From NCBI GenBank assembly GCA_023251095.1, contig JAHEZL010000010.1, positions 60,066-124,065 of the forward strand: DNA of 64,000 nt, written 5' to 3'. Made by a program: the position numbers and the translations under genes. The stretch is from Flavobacteriales bacterium (GTDB lineage Bacteria; Bacteroidota; Bacteroidia; Flavobacteriales_C; GCA-002722245). Shown here piece after piece: positions 46,073 to 55,441 of the stretch. The notes beneath the pieces were generated by a model. It was not told the DNA's origin and made no database searches. It saw only the letters and a list, made by a program, of their open reading frames with translations. Numbering within the stretch: the stretch's first letter is position 1; each line of letters starts with the position of its first letter.

Positions 46073-46762
46073 ATGAAAAAGGTCTTAGTTCTTACTGGTG
46101 CAGGCATTAGCGCTGAAAGCGGATTGAAAACTTTTCGCGACAGCGACGGTCTCTGGGAAAATTATAATGTTTACGATGTTGCCACTCCGCAGGCATGGAC
46201 GAAAAATCCGGCTTTGGTGCAGGAATTTTACAACAAACGCCGACAACAATGCGCCACCGCAAAACCCAACAACGGACACCTCGCGCTGGCGGATCTGGAA
46301 AAAGATTTTGAAGTGCAAATCATTACTCAAAACGTAGATGACTTACATGAAAAAGCGGGATCATCCAACATTCTTCATTTGCATGGTGAGCTCACAAAAG
46401 CAAGAAGTTCGAAGGATGAAAAATTAATTTACGATGTTAGAGACAAAGAAATAAAGATGGGTGATCTCTGCGAAAAAGGATCGCAGTTGCGACCTCATAT
46501 TGTGTGGTTCGGGGAAATGGTACCCAACATTGAAATTGCGCAAGAAATGATGCATGAAGCCGATTATTTATTTATCATCGGGACTTCTCTGAATGTATAT
46601 CCTGCAGCGGGTTTGGTGCATTTTGTTCCTGCGCACTGCCAAACTTTTCTGATTGATCCGAATGATTGTCCCGCCGGAAATATTTCCAATCTTACCATCC
46701 TTAAAGAAGGGGCCGGAACAGGAGTTCCGAAAGCAATAAAAATAATCAGGGAAAAAGTCTAA
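46073..46762 (+). CDS. cobB: NAD-dependent protein deacylase, sirtuin class III (CobB-like)
   Basis: This 229-residue sirtuin removes acyl groups from lysines using NAD+. NAD-binding GAGISAESGLKTFRDSDGLW is at residues 9-28, TQNVDDLHEKAG at 85-96, and catalytic His104 in LHLHGE. Tyr53 and Arg56 in EFYNKRR match the YxxR pair of class III sirtuins that prefer succinyl- and malonyl-lysine. The zinc-binding part has only one cysteine (GDLCEKGSQLRPHIVWFGE), so the four-Cys zinc ribbon is lost. I start at 46073 rather than the upstream TTG at 46043, because the latter overlaps the likely -7 element. Confidence 0.92.
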   Translation: MKKVLVLTGAGISAESGLKTFRDSDGLWENYNVYDVATPQAWTKNPALVQEFYNKRRQQCATAKPNNGHLALADLEKDFEVQIITQNVDDLHEKAGSSNILHLHGELTKARSSKDEKLIYDVRDKEIKMGDLCEKGSQLRPHIVWFGEMVPNIEIAQEMMHEADYLFIIGTSLNVYPAAGLVHFVPAHCQTFLIDPNDCPAGNISNLTILKEGAGTGVPKAIKIIREKV

Positions 46763-46831
46763 TTTTATTTTTTGTATCTTTTTAGAATTATTTTGGCTTG
46801 ATTTTAGAATAACTTATTGAAAACAAATAGT

Positions 46832-47320
46832 ATGAAAAAGGTCTTAACCATTTTATCCTTTATCGCGCTTACTTTCGGAATGTCACAGGCACAAACCGAT
46901 AAAGTGCTTCCATCTATAGCTCTTTCTTCTATCGATGGAAAAACTGTAAATCTAAAAGATGCTGTTCAGGGCCATAAAGTCACCGTGGTTTCTTTTTGGG
47001 CAATGTGGTGTACCAACTGCGTAACACAATATAATACGCTGGCCGGAAAAATGAATGAAATCGGTGTTCCATTTTATGCCGTTTCAATTGACGCTAAGGA
47101 TCAGGAAGCAAAAGTGACTCCCTTTATCCAGGGCAAAGGTTGGAGATTTTCATTTTTACTGGATCCCGACAAACAAGTGTTCCGCGCATTGGGCGCAACC
47201 TTCCCTCCGCATATTTTTATTGTTAACTCCAGCGGGAAAGTTCTATGGGAACAACGTGTATTCAATGAAAACAGCGAAGCTGAATTTCTTAAAAAGTTAA
47301 AAGAACTCAACGGAAAATAA
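46832..47320 (+). CDS. TlpA/ResA-like secreted thioredoxin-fold protein
   Basis: This 162-residue protein has a signal peptide (MKKVLTILSFIALTFGMSQAQ) and a thioredoxin-like domain with the redox motif WCTNC (Cys60, Cys63) and a cis-proline in ATFPPHIFIV. It is probably a periplasmic thiol-disulfide protein of the peroxiredoxin-like TlpA group, used for example in cytochrome c maturation or repair. The open frame begins 15 bases earlier at a TTG, but ATG 46832 gives a clean signal peptide. A terminator follows at 47338-47380. Confidence 0.9.
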   Translation: MKKVLTILSFIALTFGMSQAQTDKVLPSIALSSIDGKTVNLKDAVQGHKVTVVSFWAMWCTNCVTQYNTLAGKMNEIGVPFYAVSIDAKDQEAKVTPFIQGKGWRFSFLLDPDKQVFRALGATFPPHIFIVNSSGKVLWEQRVFNENSEAEFLKKLKELNGK

Positions 47321-47337
47321 GTCCGAAAATAATTTTC

Positions 47338-47380
47338 AAAAAAAAGAGTTCTTCATTTGAAAGAGCTCTTTTTTTTTGTA
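47338..47380 (+). terminator. Terminator after the TlpA-like gene
   Basis: AAAAAGAGTTCTT and AAGAGCTCTTTTT form an imperfect 12-bp stem (one mismatch), followed by eight T. It overlaps the -33 of the next promoter. Confidence 0.75.
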
Positions 47381-47386
47381 CCTTAT
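47356..47386 (+). promoter_or_regulatory. Promoter of the 67-codon gene
   Basis: TTTG (47356-47359), 19 nt, then TACCTTAT (47379-47386; one or two mismatches from TAnnTTTG). A start near 47393 leaves a leader of about 20 nt that contains the Shine-Dalgarno sequence. Confidence 0.4.
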
Positions 47387-47402
47387 ACATGAACGATTTT
47401 TA

Positions 47403-47410
47403 AGAGGAGG
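47403..47410 (+). promoter_or_regulatory. Strong Shine-Dalgarno sequence, AGAGGAGG
   Basis: AGAGGAGG ends 3 nt before the ATG at 47414 and pairs fully with the anti-SD of 16S rRNA. The other genes in this window have A/T-rich leaders with no such match, as is normal for Bacteroidota, where bS21/bS18/bS6 mask the anti-SD. Confidence 0.8.
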
Positions 47411-47413
47411 ACT

Positions 47414-47617
47414 ATGTTTGAATTAAGTAAAGAGATTTTAGAAAAAGTAAGTTTCGATAGAGACTTATTTAAAAAAGAATTAGAAAAGGCAATCAAGTGG
47501 TTGTGTAGAAGTGAAGAGGTGAGGAGTTTGCGAAAGTGGTGTTTGGAAAAATTCGGTCATGTTTACAATGAAATCATTGTAAGTACCTTCGCAAAAAGTG
47601 CCGATTGTTTATCGTAA
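47414..47617 (+). CDS. Small conserved-looking protein with strong ribosome binding site
   Basis: This 67-residue protein (MFELSKEILEKVSFDRDLFKKEL...) is predicted to be helical and basic at the start (KKELEKAIKWL, RSLRKWCLEKFGHVYNEII), without a signal or membrane helix. It looks like a family of small proteins I associate with Bacteroidota genomes, but I know no function. It has its own promoter and an AGAGGAGG Shine-Dalgarno sequence, exceptional here. Its 3' end overlaps the convergent MTHFR-like gene by 9 bp. DNA/RNA or ribosome binding is a guess from charge and size. Confidence 0.75.
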   Translation: MFELSKEILEKVSFDRDLFKKELEKAIKWLCRSEEVRSLRKWCLEKFGHVYNEIIVSTFAKSADCLS

Positions 47618-48544
47618 AACGAAAGATTTTACTTTCAGCATTTCATCGATATTGTTCACTAAAGATATTGAAGCATCTACTTCATCTTTGCGGGTAGCAA
47701 CACTTTCTATGTTGAAACCGAAAGGAATGGAATGCTCCGCACAATAGTCGGATAAGGTTTTGGCAATCTCATTACAAAGCTGAAGAGATTCCTGTAAAAT
47801 ATCATTAGCTTTTTCCAAACGATTTTTATGTGTGTCGGCAACGTGAATTCCCAGCCACTCCATAAATCGCAAAGTTTTTATTGAACCACAGGTGCTCAGC
47901 GTAAAAATCACAGTGGGAATTTGTTCTCCTGTTTTGTCACAGGTATCTTTTAAAGACTGCAACATTTGTAAGCTGTAATCTTCATTGAAAACACATTGCG
48001 TCACAAAATACGAAACTCCGCTTTTTATTTTATCCAGCATTCTTTGGTCTTCATCTTTCAGCACAATATGTCTTTCCGGAATGCAAATGGCACCCATCAC
48101 AGAAGAAGATTGATATTCCGACCAGATCTGATAAGCTTGAGGCAAGGAGATTTTAGGCACATAATCCGGTGAAGGAATTCCCACCAGTATAGGGTGAAAT
48201 TGATTGTTGTTTAAATTTTTGAACCACTCTGAAATTTCTTCTTCCGTGTATTTTCCAGCCGGACGATAAATGATTTTCTCCAGATTTAAATCCGCTAAAT
48301 ACTGATTGGAATATTCCATCGGATCCATTGCCGCCTGAAAAGGGAAAGGTCTTTCTTCTTTGGTTCGTGACGATTCATCCTGCACATCATATACAATCAA
48401 AGCATCAATGGGTAAAGCCTTAATTCGCGCTATGCTTTTTTGAGTTGCTTCTGCTACTTTTTCAAGGGGAGTAATCAGTTTGGGAGGTGTGATACCGTAA
48501 ACCAATATTCCTGATTCTCTGTTCTTTATTTTTTGTAAAAACAT
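47609..48544 (-). CDS. Methylenetetrahydrofolate reductase-like protein
   Basis: This 311-residue TIM-barrel protein resembles MTHFR but is not the standard MetF. It has GILVYGITPPK near the start, the FPFQAAMDPMEYSNQYL segment, HPILVGIPSPDY, GAICIPERH, SGVSYFVTQCVFNEDYSLQML (matching the MTHFR region binding FAD/folate) and a helical C-terminus with IPFGFNIESVATRKDEVDASISLV. No flavin-site check is possible here. It probably takes part in one-carbon metabolism or is an uncharacterised relative. It is downstream of the queG cluster and convergent with the 67-codon gene. Confidence 0.65.
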   Translation of the reverse strand: MFLQKIKNRESGILVYGITPPKLITPLEKVAEATQKSIARIKALPIDALIVYDVQDESSRTKEERPFPFQAAMDPMEYSNQYLADLNLEKIIYRPAGKYTEEEISEWFKNLNNNQFHPILVGIPSPDYVPKISLPQAYQIWSEYQSSSVMGAICIPERHIVLKDEDQRMLDKIKSGVSYFVTQCVFNEDYSLQMLQSLKDTCDKTGEQIPTVIFTLSTCGSIKTLRFMEWLGIHVADTHKNRLEKANDILQESLQLCNEIAKTLSDYCAEHSIPFGFNIESVATRKDEVDASISLVNNIDEMLKVKSFVLR

Positions 48545-48634
48545 CTTAACTTTTAAATGTGCCTATCTGGTTATGAGTGGTAAATATATTTAATAGTTCG
48601 TTACTGGACAAGGTGTAAATACCTTAGTAAACAA

Positions 48635-49030
48635 TCATTGTTCTTTTAATTTTTCTATGATCTTCTTTCTATCAAGAATTATTTTAACCCAATAACTAAC
48701 AACTGCGTCATAGCCCCCGGATTTTTGCTTTTCATCTTCAGTCAAAACCACTATCGAAGACACTACTTTAGCATTCTCTTTCTTGTATTGGACAATGTTT
48801 TTAAAATATTCCGACTTCGTTCCCATTTTACTTCCACTGCTTCCGGTAACAAAAGCAATTTTTTTTCCGGTGAAATCAAAATTTCCTCTTTGTTCACTCA
48901 GATAAGTATTTAAGAATTCTGCTTCATGTTTGCTAATTTCAGAGCTATTATCCAAACCACAACTATCCAACGACTGTGCACCTAAAAAAGAATATGCGAC
49001 AATACAAATGAGCACTAAAAATATTTTCAT
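48635..49030 (-). CDS. Orphan exported protein, function unknown
   Basis: This 131-residue protein has a signal peptide (MKIFLVLICIVAYSFLGAQS) and a short mature part of mixed charge (SSEISKHEAEFLNTYLSEQRGNFDFTGKKIAFVTGSSGSKMGTKSEYF...). Cys23 near the start of the mature protein is its only likely extracellular cysteine. I recognise no family. It starts 18 bp after the queG stop in the same direction and may share its transcript. Confidence 0.6.
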   Translation of the reverse strand: MKIFLVLICIVAYSFLGAQSLDSCGLDNSSEISKHEAEFLNTYLSEQRGNFDFTGKKIAFVTGSSGSKMGTKSEYFKNIVQYKKENAKVVSSIVVLTEDEKQKSGGYDAVVSYWVKIILDRKKIIEKLKEQ

Positions 49031-49048
49031 TGCATGAATTTATTAATC

Positions 49049-49978
49049 TTATTTTAAAAAATTTATATTTCTTTTTAAGCCGTCAAATTTAGTGCGCTTC
49101 ACGGCCGAATTCTTAAATAATTTATTGAAAATTTCTTTTGAAATATTTTGCCATTGGTGCTTTGTCATCTCCAGTAAATCGGGATGAGGCATAAATGCTG
49201 CTTCGCTGTGCGGTTTTGAAAAACGGTTCCAGGGACAAACTTCCTGACAGATGTCACAACCGAACATCCAGTTATCAAACTGACCTTTCATGGGCACAGG
49301 AATAGCATCTTTCAATTCAATGGTGAAATAAGAAATGCATTTGCTTCCGTCAACAACGTAAGGCTGAATGATGGCACCTGTGGGACAAGCGTCGAGGCAG
49401 CGCGTGCAGGTTCCACAATAATCTCCGATGGCAGTATCGTATTGCAACTCCGCGTCAATCAATAATTCGCCGATGAAAAAAAATGATCCGCTTTTATTTG
49501 AAATTAAATTGCTGTTTTTTCCTATCCAGCCCAAGCCTGATTTTTTCGCCCAGGCCTTGTCCATCACCGGCGCAGAATCCACAAAAATTCTTCCGTTCAC
49601 CTCCCCTATTTCACTTTGAATAAATAATAAAAGTTCATTCAATTTTCTTTTGATGACGAAGTGATAGTCCTCGCCAAAGGCGTATTTACTAAGCTTTGGT
49701 GCTTCAGGATCTTTTTGATTTTCGGAAGGGAAATAATTTACTAAAACAGAAATTACACTTTTACATCCTTCAAATAAAAGGCGGGGATCCAAACGTTTGT
49801 CGAAGTAATTTCCCATGTACTTCATTTCGCCATGGCGATTTTCCGACAACCATTTTTCCAGACGCGGTGCTTCTTCTTCGAGAAATTCAGCCTTCGATAT
49901 GCCACAGGCCATAAAGCCTAATTGCAAAGCTTTTTGTTTAATGAATTCGCTGTTTTTATTTTTAGCGGAAGGATTCAA
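49049..49978 (-). CDS. queG: Epoxyqueuosine reductase QueG
   Basis: QueG carries out the last step of queuosine formation in tRNA, reducing epoxyqueuosine with a cobalamin cofactor. The 309-residue protein has [49 protein letters not shown], and two [4Fe-4S] motifs: [16 protein letters not shown] and [13 protein letters not shown]. It ends shortly after the second cluster, so the C-terminal HEAT-like extension is absent, as is common. It begins 3 bp after the ruvB stop. Confidence 0.96.
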   Translation of the reverse strand: MNPSAKNKNSEFIKQKALQLGFMACGISKAEFLEEEAPRLEKWLSENRHGEMKYMGNYFDKRLDPRLLFEGCKSVISVLVNYFPSENQKDPEAPKLSKYAFGEDYHFVIKRKLNELLLFIQSEIGEVNGRIFVDSAPVMDKAWAKKSGLGWIGKNSNLISNKSGSFFFIGELLIDAELQYDTAIGDYCGTCTRCLDACPTGAIIQPYVVDGSKCISYFTIELKDAIPVPMKGQFDNWMFGCDICQEVCPWNRFSKPHSEAAFMPHPDLLEMTKHQWQNISKEIFNKLFKNSAVKRTKFDGLKRNINFLK

Positions 49979-49981
49979 AAT

Positions 49982-51004
49982 CTAGAATAACTTTCCTTGA
50001 TTGCCTCTGAATTCCTTACCCAAATGCTGATAAGCCAAAGCTGTTGCTTCACGTCCGCGAGGAGTTCGATTCAAATATCCCTGCATGATCAGGAAAGGCT
50101 CATATACTTCTTCAATGGTTCCAGCTTCTTCACTCACCGCCATGGCCAAGGTATTCAAGCCAACGGGGCCACCGGAAAATTTTTCAATAAGGGTAGTCAG
50201 AATCTTATGATCCATGTCGTCCAAGCCATACTGATCCACATTCAAAGCACTTAAGGCCATATTGGAAATAGCCATAGTAATTCTTCCATTGCCTTTGATT
50301 TGGGCAAAGTCGCGAACCCTTCTCAATAAAGCATTTGCAATACGGGGAGTTCCTCTGCTTCTTCGTGCAATTTCATAAGCAGCATCTGCTTCTATAGGAA
50401 TATTTAATATTTCCGCAGAACGATGTACGATACCTGTAAGCACTTCGGCATCGTAATACTCCAGTCGGCAGTTAATCCCAAAACGAGCGCGCAAAGGCGA
50501 CGTAAGGGACCCTGAGCGCGTTGTAGCGCCTACTAAAGTAAAAGGTTCTAAAGTTATTTGAACGGAGCGTGCGTTGGGTCCGGAATCAATCATGATATCA
50601 ATGGAATAATCTTCCATTGCAGAATATAAATACTCTTCCACCACCGGACTCAAACGATGTATTTCATCAATAAATAAAACATCTCCTTTTGCAAGATTGG
50701 TGAGTAAACCGGCTAAATCTCCAGGTTTATCCAGCATAGGGCCCGATGCGATTTTAATGTTCACACCCAACTCCTGAGAAATAATATTGGCTAAAGTTGT
50801 TTTCCCTAATCCGGGAGGACCGTGCAATAATACGTGATCCAAAGCCTCTCCTCTTTGCATGGCAGCCTGAACGAAAACCTGCAGATTTTCCAGCACTTTG
50901 CGCTGACCGGCAAAATCGTCGAACTCCTGCGGACGAAGAACTTTTTCAAATTCTTTCTCTGCAGAACTCAATCGCTCGCTATCTGGATCTAATGCTTCGT
51001 TCAT
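49982..51004 (-). CDS. ruvB: Holliday junction branch migration helicase RuvB
   Basis: RuvB is the hexameric AAA+ motor that drives branch migration with RuvA. From the ATG at 51004 it has 340 residues: [19 protein letters not shown], Walker [14 protein letters not shown], Walker [14 protein letters not shown], sensor [18 protein letters not shown] and the winged-helix C-terminus ([23 protein letters not shown]). The open frame extends 12 codons upstream, but those codons lie next to the ctaD terminator and do not fit the family. queG follows after 3 bp. Confidence 0.97.
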   Translation of the reverse strand: MNEALDPDSERLSSAEKEFEKVLRPQEFDDFAGQRKVLENLQVFVQAAMQRGEALDHVLLHGPPGLGKTTLANIISQELGVNIKIASGPMLDKPGDLAGLLTNLAKGDVLFIDEIHRLSPVVEEYLYSAMEDYSIDIMIDSGPNARSVQITLEPFTLVGATTRSGSLTSPLRARFGINCRLEYYDAEVLTGIVHRSAEILNIPIEADAAYEIARRSRGTPRIANALLRRVRDFAQIKGNGRITMAISNMALSALNVDQYGLDDMDHKILTTLIEKFSGGPVGLNTLAMAVSEEAGTIEEVYEPFLIMQGYLNRTPRGREATALAYQHLGKEFRGNQGKLF

Positions 51005-51036
51005 GTTTATAAAAGTACAATTTACGATTTTCTGCA

Positions 51037-51075
51037 ACAAAAAAGCCTTCCCGATTTTGCGAGAAGGCTTTTTTA
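51037..51075 (-). terminator. Terminator of the act-cox operon
   Basis: On the minus strand AAAAAAGCCTTC-TCG and CGG-GAAGGCTTTTTT pair around a CAAAAT loop, with a run of T. It lies between the oxidase subunit I gene and ruvB. Confidence 0.88.
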
Positions 51076-51087
51076 AATTAGTTATTT

Positions 51088-52893
51088 CTAATGTCCGTCA
51101 GATTCTCCTTCTTTCAAAGGAACCGATTGAGGAACAAAATCCGTGTCATGTCCCGGTTTGCTGTAATCATAAGGCCAGCGGTGAACTTCCGGAATTGCAT
51201 TCGGCCAGTTACCATGTATTCTTTCAATTGGAGCGGTCCACTCTAAAGTGTTAGATCCCCAAGGATTTTGATTCGATTTTCTTCCTTTGAAAATACTGTA
51301 GAAGAAGTTAAAGATGAAAACAAACTGACCAATAGCAGCCATTATTGCAAAACAAGTAATGATGATGTTGATCGGTTGAACATCTTGAAACAATACATAT
51401 TCTTCGTTAGAGAAATATCTTCTTGGAACACCTGCCAAACCTAAGAAGTGCATTGGGAAGAAAACTCCGTAAACACCTACGATGGTCATCCAGAAATGTA
51501 AGAAACCTAATTTAGGCATCATCATTCTGCCGTACATTCTAGGGAACCAGTGGTACACACCGGCAAACATTCCAAAGATAGCGCCCGCACCCATTACGAT
51601 GTGAAAGTGACCAACTACAAAATAAGTATCGTGAATGTTAATGTCTAAGGCAGAATCTCCAAGGATCAAACCTGTTAATCCACCTGAGATGAATAAAGAA
51701 ACCATCCCCAGAGCAAACATCATCGCCGGAGATAATCTCAAATTACCTTTCCAGATCGTTGCTAAATAGTTGAATACTTTAATCGCCGAAGGAATTGCAA
51801 TCAATAAAGTTGTAAAGGTAAACACCGTTCCAAGGAAAGGATTCATACCCGTCATAAACATATGGTGACCCCACACGATGAAGGACAAGAAAGCAATTGC
51901 AAGGATTGAAACGATCATCGCTCTGTATCCGAAAATTGGTTTTCTTGAGTTGGTAGAAATCACCTCAGAGATCAAACCTAAAGCCGGTAAAAGGATAATG
52001 TAAACCTCAGGGTGACCTAAGAACCAGAATAAATGCTCAAACAATAACGGACTTCCACCCGTTGCTTCCAGCGGAACACCGCTGAAGAAAATATCAGACA
52101 AATAAAATGCAGTTCCGAAACTTCTGTCGAAAATCAACAACAAGCAGCAGCTTAATAATACAGGGAAAGAAAGAACACCCAATACAGCCGTGATCAAGAA
52201 ACACCAAATAGTTAATGGCATTCTTGTCATAGTCATACCTTTTGTTCTCAAGTTGAATACCGTAACAATATAATTCAAGCTACCCAACAATGATGAAGCG
52301 ATGAATATCGCCATAGATACCAACCATAAAGTCATACCCAATCCTGATCCCGGGATAGCTTTTTGAATAGCACTTAAAGGAGGATAAACCGTCCATCCTG
52401 CAGAAGCCGGACCTGTTTCAACGAAACAAGAAGCGATCATAATACAGCTAGAAAGGAAGAACAACCAGTAAGAAATCATATTTAAAAATCCGGAAGCCAT
52501 ATCTCGCGCACCCAATTGATAAGGAATCAAAAGATTGGAGAAAGTACCGCTCAATCCGCCGGTTAATACAAAGAACACGATAATTGTACCGTGAATTGTC
52601 ACCAAAGCCAGATACATGTTAGGATCCAAAACCCCATCCGGAGCCCATTTATCTCCTAAGAAGAAATTAGAGAAGGCAAATTTTTCGCCCGGCCAAGCCA
52701 ATTGCAAACGGAAAATAAGAGACATTCCCATTCCGATTACAGCCATGATGATAGCAGTAATCAAAAATTGTTTAGCGATGATTTTATGATCCTGGCTAAA
52801 GATATATTTTGAGATAAAAGTCTCGTGGTGTTCATGATGACCGTGATCGTCATGTCCGTGGTGACCCTCATTGTGATGTCCGTGATCTGACAT
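51088..52893 (-). CDS. ctaD: Cytochrome c oxidase subunit I (aa3 type)
   Basis: This 601-residue protein has the twelve helices of subunit I of the heme-copper oxidases. Key sites are [11 protein letters not shown] (CuB histidines), [22 protein letters not shown] (His-Tyr pair and Glu), [10 protein letters not shown] (heme histidines) and [14 protein letters not shown]. It starts with a His-rich, Asp/Gly-rich stretch (about residues 3-24, [21 protein letters not shown]) that may bind copper or other metals. The gene is downstream of subunit II and the alternative complex III genes and closes the operon, so the oxidase and ACIII probably form one supercomplex. Confidence 0.96.
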   Translation of the reverse strand: MSDHGHHNEGHHGHDDHGHHEHHETFISKYIFSQDHKIIAKQFLITAIIMAVIGMGMSLIFRLQLAWPGEKFAFSNFFLGDKWAPDGVLDPNMYLALVTIHGTIIVFFVLTGGLSGTFSNLLIPYQLGARDMASGFLNMISYWLFFLSSCIMIASCFVETGPASAGWTVYPPLSAIQKAIPGSGLGMTLWLVSMAIFIASSLLGSLNYIVTVFNLRTKGMTMTRMPLTIWCFLITAVLGVLSFPVLLSCCLLLIFDRSFGTAFYLSDIFFSGVPLEATGGSPLLFEHLFWFLGHPEVYIILLPALGLISEVISTNSRKPIFGYRAMIVSILAIAFLSFIVWGHHMFMTGMNPFLGTVFTFTTLLIAIPSAIKVFNYLATIWKGNLRLSPAMMFALGMVSLFISGGLTGLILGDSALDINIHDTYFVVGHFHIVMGAGAIFGMFAGVYHWFPRMYGRMMMPKLGFLHFWMTIVGVYGVFFPMHFLGLAGVPRRYFSNEEYVLFQDVQPINIIITCFAIMAAIGQFVFIFNFFYSIFKGRKSNQNPWGSNTLEWTAPIERIHGNWPNAIPEVHRWPYDYSKPGHDTDFVPQSVPLKEGESDGH

Positions 52894-52927
52894 TTTTTAT
52901 CGTTTTACAGGTTTCTAGTTCTATTAA

Positions 52928-54127
52928 TTATTTTCCGGTAAGTTCATCACCGAAAACTTTGTAAGTTGCTATTCTTGCATCAAAGTCTTTTTGCGTCAGT
53001 ACTACAATAGGGAAACGCATTTTGTAGTGGGATGCACCGCAAATTTTGTTACACACCAATTCATACATCACAAATTTTTTGCCTTCACTTGCAGCCACTT
53101 CTTTCATTTCTTCAGTAGTGTATTTTGGAGTGAAAGTAAAGTAAGTTTTTTGTCCCGGAACACAGTTCATTTGTGCTCTGAAGTGAGGGAAATAAGCAGA
53201 GTGCAATACATCTTTTGAGCGGAAAGTAAACTCAGCCATTCTGTCTCTTGCCAAATACAAAGTATCTCTTACCACAACGTCATCTTCGCCACCTTTGTAG
53301 TATGCAGCATCTTTTTTATGTTCTTCCTGAAATCTGATCAATCTTCTTTCATTGGCTTTAAAAGCAGATAAATTGTCTTCAGCATCATCTAAATCATCAG
53401 CTTTACCTGACCATCCGCCAATGTTTACCAAAGAATCCAATTCTTTTACCGTGATTTCCAAAGCAGCAATTTGTTTTCTTGTATCCACTAAGCTGGAATC
53501 AACAGCAGCAGAAGTCATAATACCAATGCCATTAGTACCTGTGATAGCAGAGAAATTCACTTTTCCAAGTACTCTGTCTTTACCCGGGTATCTAACTGTC
53601 CATTTGAACTGTTCAGCAACCAATTCCAATTTCACTGAATCTTTGGTTGAATCCTGATACATTACACTTTGCCAGGTGCTCAATCCGTAAGTAATCAAAC
53701 TCAACAATACAATTGCAGGAATGATAGTCCAGGCCATTTCCAGTTTATTATTGTGTGGAAACCAGTAAGCTTTTTGATCTTTCTTTTGGTAGTATTTGTA
53801 AATAAAACCAAACATTACGATATGAGTAACGAAGAAAGTAAAGAGAATAAGATACATTGTTACGTCAAACAGATTATCAATCTCATCTCCGTGAACAGAA
53901 GCAGAAGAAGGTAAAATGTATTTCCCCCAAACACACATCTGAACGATGATTAAAATAAAAAGGATAGCGCCAAACAAGGCATACAAAAACCCTTGGGTTT
54001 TTATTTCGGATAAGGAGATAAAATCTGCCTGATCACCATCTAGTTTTGTAGATAACTCGTGCGAGCGCATTATCTTTGCAACCGCAACGACAACAAGTAC
54101 TACCGTAAGAAAAATCAATAATGCCAT
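52928..54127 (-). CDS. ctaC: Cytochrome c oxidase subunit II with extra loop
   Basis: Subunit II carries the CuA site that takes electrons from cytochrome c. The 399-residue protein has a hydrophobic N-terminal helix (1-20) and three more (about 46-70, 90-112, 131-153), then a cupredoxin domain. CuA ligands are His309 (DVLHSAYFPHF), Cys359, Cys363, His367 and Met370 in CNKICGASHYKM. Between the first strand (VRYPGKDRVLGKVNF) and the strand at 284 lies an insertion of roughly 90 residues (191-281), helical and charged (RKQIAALEITVKELDSL). This is longer than in the standard subunit. Confidence 0.94.
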   Translation of the reverse strand: MALLIFLTVVLVVVAVAKIMRSHELSTKLDGDQADFISLSEIKTQGFLYALFGAILFILIIVQMCVWGKYILPSSASVHGDEIDNLFDVTMYLILFTFFVTHIVMFGFIYKYYQKKDQKAYWFPHNNKLEMAWTIIPAIVLLSLITYGLSTWQSVMYQDSTKDSVKLELVAEQFKWTVRYPGKDRVLGKVNFSAITGTNGIGIMTSAAVDSSLVDTRKQIAALEITVKELDSLVNIGGWSGKADDLDDAEDNLSAFKANERRLIRFQEEHKKDAAYYKGGEDDVVVRDTLYLARDRMAEFTFRSKDVLHSAYFPHFRAQMNCVPGQKTYFTFTPKYTTEEMKEVAASEGKKFVMYELVCNKICGASHYKMRFPIVVLTQKDFDARIATYKVFGDELTGK

Positions 54128-54157
54128 TTCAAAATATTTTTAGCTCTAACATTTATT

Positions 54158-55411
54158 TTAGTGATACAAATTTTTGCTTTCCTCGAGATAAGGGTGATTT
54201 TTAACCAGTAACGGACGACCCGCTAAAGCTTTTAAAACCACAAACAAAAAGGCCCCAAGGAACATCAAAAACATTCCAAATTCTACCAATCCTATTTTTC
54301 CTGCTTCTTTCATTGTAGAAGGAATAATCAGTAATTGTAAGTCTACCCAGTGACTGATAAAGATGATAATACCTACCACCAACAACAATCCTTTTTTCTT
54401 TTTCGCATCGGCATCCATTAAGAACAACATTGGAAGGGCGAAATTAACAAGCATCATCGTGAATAATTCAAATTTATAGTCTTTCAATCTTGCCACGTAA
54501 GGAGCAACCTCCTCAGGTATATCGGCATACCAGATCAACATAAATTGAGCGAACCACAGGTAAGTCCAAAGGAAACTCAAAGCAAACATCCATTTTCCTA
54601 AATCGTGGATATGTCCTTTTTTAACCCATGACATCAATCCCTGACTTTGCAAGTAAATCAACAAGCAAATAGTCATGATGATACCACTGATCCAGATTCC
54701 TGAGAACACATACCAGCCAAACAAAGTAGAGAACCAGTGTACATCGAGAGACATGATTAAGTCCCAAGCCAATACTGAAGATCCGTATCCGAAAGCCACC
54801 AAGAAACCGGCAGCCATTGCAATGTTTTTGAAGTGTAATTTTGTTCCTCCTTCAGCATCTTCCTGCAAAGATCTTTTTCTGAATTTCATGGCAACATAGA
54901 TGAAAGCACCAACGAAGCCAACAAAACGCAATAACAAGAATCCGCCATCAGCACTGCTTCCAAAATTGAAGTAGTGTGCTTTGTGAGAAATGATAGAATC
55001 GTAAGCAGGATTTAAAGCACCGTTTTCCAGTTTTTCAACATAAACATCCGGATCCATCCAGTGGTACAAATGATGTTGGTGAGCCAAGCCCGCAACAATT
55101 ACAAATAAAAGAACTCCTGCACCGATTGGGAACCAAGTGATAACAGCCTCTAAAATTCTTTTGTAAACAATGGTATAAGCCGATTCGGTAACATATTGCA
55201 ATCCTAAGAAGAACAAAGCTCCGAAAGAAACACCGAAGAAGAAAAATCCATTCCCCAATAAATCTGCCCATAATCTTTGTCCTAATCCTGAATGCTCATC
55301 TGCATATTGATAATTGCTGTCAAGAGCCAATCCCAATCCGAATAGAAGAATTCCTGCTACTACAAGTAACAGTGTAAATCTTTTAGCTTTGGATGAAAAT
55401 GTATATTCCAT
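54158..55411 (-). CDS. actF: Alternative complex III quinol-binding membrane subunit ActF
   Basis: ActF is an NrfD-like integral membrane subunit of the alternative complex III, which oxidises menaquinol. The 417-residue protein has about ten membrane helices, e.g. FTLLLVVAGILLFGLGLAL, IVAGLAHQHHLYHWMDP, MALSFLWTYLWFAQFMLIWYADIPEE and GLVEFGMFLMFLGAFLFVVLKALAG. The His/Trp/Asp pattern (LAHQHHLYHWMDPD, VLAWDLIMSLDVHWFSTLFGWYVF) is typical. It lies between actE and the CoxII gene. Confidence 0.92.
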   Translation of the reverse strand: MEYTFSSKAKRFTLLLVVAGILLFGLGLALDSNYQYADEHSGLGQRLWADLLGNGFFFFGVSFGALFFLGLQYVTESAYTIVYKRILEAVITWFPIGAGVLLFVIVAGLAHQHHLYHWMDPDVYVEKLENGALNPAYDSIISHKAHYFNFGSSADGGFLLLRFVGFVGAFIYVAMKFRKRSLQEDAEGGTKLHFKNIAMAAGFLVAFGYGSSVLAWDLIMSLDVHWFSTLFGWYVFSGIWISGIIMTICLLIYLQSQGLMSWVKKGHIHDLGKWMFALSFLWTYLWFAQFMLIWYADIPEEVAPYVARLKDYKFELFTMMLVNFALPMLFLMDADAKKKKGLLLVVGIIIFISHWVDLQLLIIPSTMKEAGKIGLVEFGMFLMFLGAFLFVVLKALAGRPLLVKNHPYLEESKNLYH

Positions 55412-55441
55412 TTTCTGTTTTTTTTAAGTCTTTAAATTCTA

